Of a stretch of DNA of 64,000 bases, positions 57,772-64,000 are shown one piece after another. The first letter of the stretch is position 1, and every line of letters starts with the position of its first letter. Position numbers and translations under genes: made by a program. The notes below the pieces were generated by a model. That model was not told where the DNA came from, ran no database searches, and worked only from the letters and a program-made list of their open reading frames with translations. The stretch comes from Eutreptiella sp. 'Long Island Sound 2002' (taxonomy: Eukaryota > Euglenozoa > Euglenophyceae > Eutreptiales > Eutreptiaceae): positions 148,068,961-148,132,960 of the forward strand of contig OZ038382.1 in the NCBI GenBank assembly GCA_964036045.1, written 5' to 3'.

Positions 57772-58443
57772 ATGTCAGACACATCATCTGAGCCCAACTA
57801 CAGTCCCCTTCCCTTGTCCCCGGCACCATCGGAGGTGCTCGAAGAAGACCCATATGAAGCGTGCTCCGATGAGGAAGATAATGATGAGGAAGATGCCAGC
57901 CTGAAGTTTCCGGAGATGGGTGCCACTTGGGAGCCGGTTGTGCATGCATTTGCCGGCTCTAGTCACCAAGAAGTTTGTGACCGCATGGAGGATTGGGCGG
58001 ATGAGAACGGCTATATTCTCAGTCGTCGTGGCGATAAAAAAAAAGGCCCCGCATATTTTCATTGCCACAAAGTAGGCCGCCAAAAACAGCACAATCGTAA
58101 CGCAGCCCAATCCGGGGTCCTTCCCGAGGATAGTAGGACGGTGCCAACATCGGCACCGGAGTCAAAGGAGGATTGTTGTCCCTTCAATGTGTACATTTCT
58201 CGCCGGAAGGATGGCATGCGCGAGGTGTGGTCCGTGAGTCCCAAAGGACTCCGCCTAGACCATAACCATCCACCGCAAACGGCCAAGCAAAAAAAATTCC
58301 TTGGTCCGGTGAATTTGTCCCGTGAGGATGCCGATTTAATCATGAACTTGGGACAAGCCTTCATGCCCCCTCCGCAACGTGGTACATTTCATGCGGAACC
58401 GCGGAGTCGAGATCACAGCAAAACAGGTGCAAAACATTTATGA
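57772..58443 (+). pseudogene. MULE transposase N-terminal DNA-binding part (FAR1/GCM-like)
   Basis: From ATG 57772 an acidic N-terminus (SDEEDNDEEDASL) leads to a zinc-binding type domain with YFHCHKVGR, a Cys pair at DCCPFNVYISRRKDG and LRLDHNHPP (about 58030-58275). This spacing is typical of the FAR1/WRKY-GCM1 DNA-binding domain that precedes MULE transposases. At about 58378 the protein continues in another frame, so the last ~20 codons of this ORF (to 58443) are out of frame. TTTTCAG just upstream of the ATG could be a splice acceptor, in which case the true start may be further upstream. Confidence 0.75.
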
Positions 58444-60322
58444 TGACAAAGGGTACTTCTCAGCGCTGGATGCCCATGAGTTGGTCAACCACCTTGAGGA
58501 AAAGGGCAAACATGGTTGGTACACCCATGTGGTGAAGGATGACATTGGGAAACTATCCCATGTCTTCTGGATGAGCGTCGAGCAAATTGCTATTGCCTGG
58601 CGCTTCCCATATCTAATCCTCCACGACAATACCTATCAAAGCAATAGGTATAACCTGAACATTGGCCTCTTTGTGGGGGTCAACAACTATGGGCAGTCAG
58701 TGCTCATGGGCCAAGCCATTGTCGTGGGCGATAAAACTCGCGACTTTGAGTACCAGTTTACCCACTGGTTGGCGGCGGTGGGCATCGCGCCGGTGGTCAT
58801 GTTCACGGATGCATGTGTGAAGGCTTCGGGGGCCGTTGCCACCGTTTTCCCCAATGCCAAGCACTTCTGGTGTTACTGGCACATTGCCAAGAACGTGGCC
58901 AAGAACCTGAAAGGCATTCTTGGCCACGACACTTTCACTAAATTGGTCCGCCTCATGGCCCGTGCACACCGCCAAGTCTCCATTGTTGTCTTTGAGCACA
59001 TGTGGAATGTTGAAATTCTTGGGGACCCAATCTTTTCAAGTGAACATACATATTTGAGTGCTACGTGGGGGGGGGACAAGGTGCGACTCTGGGCACGCTG
59101 TTTTCAGGTGGGTGTCTTCACACGTGGGATTGTGTCCACACAACGGGTGGAGGGCATCCATAGGTGGGCAAAGGGGGTCCGCCTAACCAAGCGGAAAAAG
59201 TTGAACGACGTTTTTGACGCACTCATGGTCATTGTGGGGGAGCTGATTTTCAAATGGGAGCGTCTGGACACACGCGCGACAACAGGCTCCTTTCGGTCCC
59301 GGCATGAAACGGCCAAGCAAATTTTTCCAATGCCGTATGAGGCAATGAAGGACCAGCTGACCACATGGGGAAGGGATGAGGCAGCCCATCAAATGCTCCT
59401 TTCCTTTGGGTACGACATGAAGAGGCTGCCCGACCACGCATACGAGGCTCTGGCCCCTCCCGCCTTTGACAACTGTCCTGACCCCACAAGGGGGGTGGAG
59501 GATCTTCTGGAGTTCGATCTCCCCCCCACAATGGTGACCCCCGCGCCTAATGCAGCCATCTTTGAAGTTTCCAAACAAGGAACCAATGTAGCTCACTATG
59601 TTCAACTCTCGGGGCCGGTCCGGACCTCCGTTGGATCTACCACCTACACCTTGTACCGTGACCTGGTGTGCACTTGTGCATTTCCTACCATGCTTGGGAT
59701 GCCCTGTAGGCATTTTTGGCGGGTATTGCGGGACGACGCATTCGCCGCTTTCCACTTGGGCCTTGTGCATTCCCAATGTTTCTTGGAGGACCCTCCCATG
59801 CATGAGGAGTTGGAGCTTATGTCCCGGAATGTGGTTGGGAAGCTTTACCACAACCATGAGCGTGTCGGTCCTTGTCCCGTGGAGGCACCTAGTGTGGAAG
59901 GCATCGTTCCCGAGGGGGAGGGTGAGGCGGCACTCATGCTGCGCCAAGGGGAGGTCCAAAGAATAAGGAACCGGTTGCAATTGAGTGCCTTGGCTAGGGA
60001 GTTTGTGGATGTGGCGATTGTTTCGCAAGAACGCTTTGAAGATGCTAGATTTACTTTGCGGACTTGGATTGACACGCAAAGGAAACCATTGGGTGACCTT
60101 AAAGCGGACAATCCAGCAAAGCACAAAAACGAAAGGTATCGGAGATGGCTACCGGCGGAAAGAAGAAAAAGAAAAACACCGCGGAGCCCGACGTCTCACC
60201 CCCCTCCCTACCCCCACCACAAGTGTAGGTCACCCCCCCATTTGTACCCCCCTTCGTCCCCGCTTACCCCCCAGTGCCTTTTGCTAACCAACCGATTCAT
60301 GAAGAGGGGAGTGATGATGTAG
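58379..60322 (+). CDS. MULE/FAR1-type transposase catalytic domain with SWIM zinc finger
   Basis: Cut-and-paste DNA transposase. Counting codons from 58379, the DDE triad is at Asp 83 (HDNTYQSNRY), Asp 144 (MFTDACVKAS, followed by HFWCYWHIAKN) and Glu 258 (STQRVEGIHRW). The SWIM finger is CTC...CRH at Cys 431, Cys 433, Cys 443 and His 445. It has no ATG-initiated start of its own; the reading is a continuation of 57772-58443 through a 1-nt shift near 58378, so the full protein is one gene broken once. The C-terminal Lys/Pro-rich part can be read in two frames near 60150-60230, and its true end is unclear. The tail region is cut by element 4 at 60521. No terminal inverted repeats were identified. 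Confidence 0.88.
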   Translation: MVHFMRNRGVEITAKQVQNIYDDKGYFSALDAHELVNHLEEKGKHGWYTHVVKDDIGKLSHVFWMSVEQIAIAWRFPYLILHDNTYQSNRYNLNIGLFVGVNNYGQSVLMGQAIVVGDKTRDFEYQFTHWLAAVGIAPVVMFTDACVKASGAVATVFPNAKHFWCYWHIAKNVAKNLKGILGHDTFTKLVRLMARAHRQVSIVVFEHMWNVEILGDPIFSSEHTYLSATWGGDKVRLWARCFQVGVFTRGIVSTQRVEGIHRWAKGVRLTKRKKLNDVFDALMVIVGELIFKWERLDTRATTGSFRSRHETAKQIFPMPYEAMKDQLTTWGRDEAAHQMLLSFGYDMKRLPDHAYEALAPPAFDNCPDPTRGVEDLLEFDLPPTMVTPAPNAAIFEVSKQGTNVAHYVQLSGPVRTSVGSTTYTLYRDLVCTCAFPTMLGMPCRHFWRVLRDDAFAAFHLGLVHSQCFLEDPPMHEELELMSRNVVGKLYHNHERVGPCPVEAPSVEGIVPEGEGEAALMLRQGEVQRIRNRLQLSALAREFVDVAIVSQERFEDARFTLRTWIDTQRKPLGDLKADNPAKHKNERYRRWLPAERRKRKTPRSPTSHPPPYPHHKCRSPPHLYPPSSPLTPQCLLLTNRFMKRGVMM

Positions 60323-60520
60323 TTATGCTTCGCAGGGTGCCCCCCCCTTCCCCATTTACACCCTCCCTTCCGGTTCCACCAACCTCCGGTATTGCCCGTT
60401 TGTCTCAGGGTGTGCACTCCTCCCAAGCTACGTCTAGCACCCAATCATTGCAACCCCCAACCCTCCCCTTCTCTCAAGCCACCCCGAGTAGTCAAATTCC
60501 CATCCCGCATCCATACGTAT
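60323..60520 (+). other. Tail of the MULE region, Pro/Ser/Gln-rich
   Basis: One frame (from about 60274) stays open as Pro/Ser/Thr/Gln-rich sequence right up to the LTR at 60521, as if the transposase C-terminus had continued there. Further MULE sequence would lie right of element 4, outside the window. Confidence 0.35.
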
Positions 60521-62884
60521 TGAAGCCGGTTCGGACCCCCGTGGCCATCTTGGGGTCACTTGGGGTGTGTATCTATGTGCCGGCAAGCCGCCATTGGCTG
60601 ATATCATACTCTCCCATCCACCTGACCTAACCTGATGTGATAGTGTGATAGGTTTGGCCATTCCGGCTATGAGCGGCCATAATCAGAACCGAGGCACCGC
60701 CAGCTGAGATTTATATATCAGAATATCAGGAATCAACAGGGTTTTATTATCATGATGTTTCCGTAATTTTTCAGCCTTTCGTTCTGATGGTCAATGTATC
60801 GGCGACCGTCAGTTGGCTCGCGATTTTGCGTTAACCGATTGGTTAACTGTTATTTCCAGATATTTTGGCGGATACTCCGTTGAAGGGTCAGATTTCATCA
60901 GCAAAGGGTTCGTTGCTTCCGCAATTTTCTAAATAAGCACTCGAAATTTTAATCTGAACTTCGCGATGTCGAAATCGGATTTTCGACTTCGACATCGCCG
61001 CACTTGATTTGGTCTTCTTCGAGTGGTCATATGCTTTTCCCTATGCCCGAATCAGGTTTCCCTTATACTTGCCACCCATTTGACTTGGAGATATAAGGGA
61101 AACAAAAGCGGATCGTGGGACCACTTTGAAGGGCCATATCTACGAGCGAGTGTGAGGAAGGAGAATACGGAAAGTTGCGTTGCAAGCGCCTTGGTCTCAA
61201 CTTAATTTAGGAAGCATCAAACGCCTTTGGTGTGTACACATGCCCGGTGTAGCAAGGGATAATGGTCAAGAGGGTATAAATTGATATATAACTCTTGGAC
61301 CGTGCAACCGAATATTTTGATGCGACTTTTGAGTGTACCGCATGAGTGTTGGGGTTGCATAGATACTTTACTTGGGTTCCTACGTATTTTTAACGTGAAG
61401 TTATGTCCATGGAGGGACATGGCATATCATGGTGGGAGCCACATTTTGAGGGTATGTGTTATATGCATGGTTTATGTCTTGATATGCTCACGCCCATGTT
61501 ATATATCTTCGTGTGGCCGAAGAGATGGGGAGCCACACGTGACAAGGGCTTTGCCCATGTCTCAATTGTGGAATTCAAAGCGCTACACCAAGTCTACCGC
61601 ATATGTATTGCTCATGGTATGTTTGACAAAGAGATCCATGAGTGCACTCCCATTTTCATGGGGCATGTAGATATGAGTGGCGAAGGTATCTCCATGCGCC
61701 CGATTGGGGATCCAAGTGGGGGAATTGTTCGCAAATGGTTCCAATCATTTGTGTATTGAATCATGAGCGGATATCATGGGTGAGCATAGAGATATACTAT
61801 CATGACAACTTTGTATTTGGTCATATTTTCATGTTTTTGACCTCAATTTTTGCTCATTTTTGCGTTTTGTGTACTTACCTGGTCGGCAAACAGCAAGAAG
61901 CCTATGGAGAGTCGAACCATGGTATGTTGTTCATATGTTGGCATACGCTTTGGAGTTGAACACCACCATATGCCGGATCGCGTACTCCATTTGGCTTGGC
62001 GCACGAAGGATCACAAGAATTGGTCTCAAGATCATGGGCTGACTTGGGCAGTGCGTGGCGCCCATATCCGAAGGGGTTTCGAGGGTAAAGTGGGGATGTA
62101 CATGGGCATTGGCCTTTGGTCTCTATCCTCCATGAATATTAGACTTCGATTCCATGCATGCTTTGAGCCTTCGGATAAGTGGTAACTTCATTTTTGAGCA
62201 TATATTTGATATATGGCCAATATGGTGTGAATTGGCAGTTTTTGGCATGTTATAAGTTCAAACTCATGGGGCATATCTCCAAGCCCAATCGACTCCAAGT
62301 CCAACCAAGGTTATGTCAGGGTAGGGCATGGTCCTGAGTGCCACTCTAGGCCATGACACGCCACCTCCCCTATTGGGCTAGGATTTAGAGGTTTGGGAAT
62401 GAACACATTTTTGGGGTTTGTGTAGTGACTTGTGACACATGGCATTCAGCCATCTCATTTGACCTGGTTCAGGGCAATATGTTGGTGAGTCAAGGGAAGG
62501 TCTTGAGTCCAGGGAATGAGGGGTTTATGGCTGTGAGTGTGTATGTTTACCTCTTTCCCCAACTTTGCTTTATTTGTGTTCACATGCCAATGTCAGGGCT
62601 TTCTTCCTTGGTGCAATTCTTGTACATGCCCGCCATCGTGAGACCATCGATGTGCTGAACGAAAGCCCGCAGCCTGATTTGGATTGTGAATTGGGTTATT
62701 GCTGTATTTGTGGGATCTGGTTGCCATTCAGGGTTGAAGGAGGATTTTATTTTCTATATTTTTGGATTTTGGACCCTGGACTTTGAGGATTTTGGGAAAT
62801 GCAATCGTTGATCAGGAGCAAGTCAGCAGGGGTGACAGGCGGAAGGGGCACAGCGGGGGCCGGTCTTGGTAGGGACCTTCTTTA
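60521..62884 (+). repeat. Element 4 5' LTR (copy C)
   Basis: Starts TGAAGCCGGTTCGG like copies A and B and ends just before TGGTAGCAGAGG. The hairpin arms 60964-60973 and 60988-60997 are perfect. Differences from A are scattered except at about 61200-61400, where similarity drops to roughly two thirds by eye. Confidence 0.88.
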
Positions 62885-64000
62885 TGGTAGCAGAGGCTTA
62901 CCTGCTGCCCCTACCAACCGCCGACCCGGGGACTTGGGCCCTTATGAGCCCTGCCCAAGTACGCCCCGGGTGCGTATTGTGGACTCGGTGGAGACCACGC
63001 CGGAGATTGGAGCCATAGAAGAACCGAGACGTTCAAAAGCATGGCCAACTCCGGAAGTTGAAGCCCGAAGAGAAGTACGACATTCGGGAAGAGGAGGACG
63101 TGACATGGAGGACCTGGTCTCCATGTGTGAGCGTCGCTGCCGAAAGGCATGCAACCTCCGCTCCGCCGCGGAGGACTCTGAGGAGACCTGCCATTCAGGC
63201 AGCAGTGGAGGACGGGCCCGGCGCTACCGGAAGCGCGGGTCACCCAAGTCCGCGGCAAGGGACGCCGGGGCTATGGACACGGACCCCAGCCCGGTCAGGC
63301 TGTGGGAATCCGAGGGGCACTCCGAGGGCTATCGGACAGCCTACGAGCCACCTTCGGAGTCGGAGATGTCCGCGCCGAGCGCCAGGGCGCATACGGCCCC
63401 CGAGCCCGCCCTGAAGCACGACGCCGAGGGCTTGGAGAGGCCAGCCAGGGCCCGGACGGCACCTGTGCCCCGGCACACGGGATCAGAGACGGACGCCATA
63501 GGCGATACGCCCATGGGCGATGAGTCCGAGGTGCCGGGAACCACGGGATGCGCTGAATCCGGCGGAAAGCACGCTGCGTGCCACATCGAGCACGTGTCCT
63601 TCCTCATGGGCAAGTACCCGAAGATGGGGATGGATGCCATCGTGCATCGCCTTGACCGCCTGGACAACGCCAAGGATGGTCTAGAGGAGGACGTCGCGGG
63701 AATCCTGGATGACCAGTCGGCCGCGGAGAAAGACATGGAGGAGCTGCGAGCGGAATGGGACCGGTACCGGGAGAATCTGGAGCTGGCCCTGGAGAAGCAG
63801 CAGCGAGTGGTGGACAGCCTCCTCCACCTGGTGGAGGACATGTTGGGACGCCTGAAAAGGCTGGAGGAGCTACAGCCCCTCGCCTTGGGTCCGGAGCTCC
63901 CGGCAAAGCCGGCCGCGGTAGAGCTGGTGGAGCGGGTTAAGACTCTCAGGAGCGCCATGGAGAAACCCATGGGTGGCCCTGCACAGGCACCATACGCGCC
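62799..64000 (+). CDS. Element 4 Gag, N-terminal part (runs off the window)
   Basis: Open from ATG 62799, inside the LTR, through the primer site to the window end without a stop. Order follows element 2 Gag: a basic leader, CERRCRKACNLR near 63130 (an internal ATG at 63105 is an alternative start), an acidic/Pro-rich middle, CHIEHVSFLMGKYPKMGMD near 63580, and a long coiled coil (about 63690-63870). It is better preserved than the element 2 copy, as no stop or frameshift is seen in 400 codons. Confidence 0.8.
   Translation, partial: MQSLIRSKSAGVTGGRGTAGAGLGRDLLYGSRGLPAAPTNRRPGDLGPYEPCPSTPRVRIVDSVETTPEIGAIEEPRRSKAWPTPEVEARREVRHSGRGGRDMEDLVSMCERRCRKACNLRSAAEDSEETCHSGSSGGRARRYRKRGSPKSAARDAGAMDTDPSPVRLWESEGHSEGYRTAYEPPSESEMSAPSARAHTAPEPALKHDAEGLERPARARTAPVPRHTGSETDAIGDTPMGDESEVPGTTGCAESGGKHAACHIEHVSFLMGKYPKMGMDAIVHRLDRLDNAKDGLEEDVAGILDDQSAAEKDMEELRAEWDRYRENLELALEKQQRVVDSLLHLVEDMLGRLKRLEELQPLALGPELPAKPAAVELVERVKTLRSAMEKPMGGPAQAPYA
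62885..62896 (+). other. Element 4 primer-binding site
   Basis: TGGTAGCAGAGG, identical to 11204-11215 in element 2. Confidence 0.75.

Larger units (their letters stand above)
60521..64000 (+). mobile_element. Element 4: element-2-family chromovirus, 5' part
   Basis: An LTR (60521-62884) of the same family as element 2, an identical 12-nt primer site (62885-62896) and the N-terminal half of gag, running off the window. The LTR is somewhat diverged from copies A and B, with one strongly different block (about 61200-61400), so it is a sister subfamily. Its insertion point is in the tail of the MULE region. Confidence 0.9.

Noticed and set aside
1-64000. CRISPR arrays, bacterial operons, rRNA genes or a plasmid/phage origin
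   Set aside because: No regularly spaced repeats, no rRNA-like stretches, and spliced genes with chromodomain retroelements show nuclear eukaryotic DNA.

Overview
This is eukaryotic nuclear DNA. The evidence is a protein-kinase gene with ten GT-AG introns, several LTR retrotransposons with chromodomain integrases, a MULE/FAR1-type transposase, and long AT-richer stretches between GC-rich coding blocks. The taxon cannot be fixed from the window alone. The 12-nt primer-binding site in two elements matches, as I recall it, the 3' end of the animal-type initiator tRNA-Met rather than the land-plant form. That, with the overall style, suggests a protist or microalga, but this is only inference.

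Left half (1-35.6 kb): a Russian-doll nest of three Ty3/Gypsy chromoviruses, all on the + strand and all decayed. The outermost and presumably oldest is element 3 (visible from 27496; gag, PR, RT-RH-IN and chromodomain up to 33101). Its gag gene is cut by element 1 (5' LTR tail 1-259, 3' LTR 24691-27495). The integrase gene of element 1 is in turn cut by element 2 (8848-22063, with both ~2.36-kb LTRs). Elements 1 and 2 share one architecture: low-complexity Gag N-terminus, Gag core, unusual zinc knuckle, retropepsin, a conserved unassigned linker domain, RT, RNase H, integrase, chromodomain. Single-base indels and in-frame stops, several of them TGG-to-TGA, break every one of them.

Middle (35.6-51.8 kb): a region poor in recognisable genes. 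It holds a nearly palindromic inverted duplication with 1.7-kb arms around a 9-nt loop (37732-41128). The duplication contains two decayed copies of an unknown gene with a basic C-terminus, and several copies of an 18-bp palindrome. To its right is a minus-strand low-complexity gene of unknown function (about 42.2-44.2 kb), with homopolymer runs and an intron built from CTAGATC palindromes. From 44.2 to 51.8 kb I see only short ORFs, G/C homopolymers and a GGGGAAAATTTCGCCA repeat family.

Right (51.8-64 kb): the one gene that looks intact is a LAMMER/CLK-type kinase on the minus strand (51787-55204, 11 exons, 477 codons in frame). A probable non-autonomous DNA transposon (55405-57597; 16-bp TIRs, 8-bp target duplication) sits just upstream of its start codon. 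Next comes a FAR1/MULE transposase (57772-60322) with one frame break. Element 4, a second and somewhat diverged member of the element-2 family, starts at 60521 in the tail of the MULE region and runs off the window in gag.

How the pieces work together: the retroelement genes are parts of self-mobilising units (Gag particle, protease, reverse transcriptase, integrase with chromodomain targeting). None seen here looks autonomous today. The kinase is the only apparent host gene with a clear cellular role, probably regulation of SR splicing factors.
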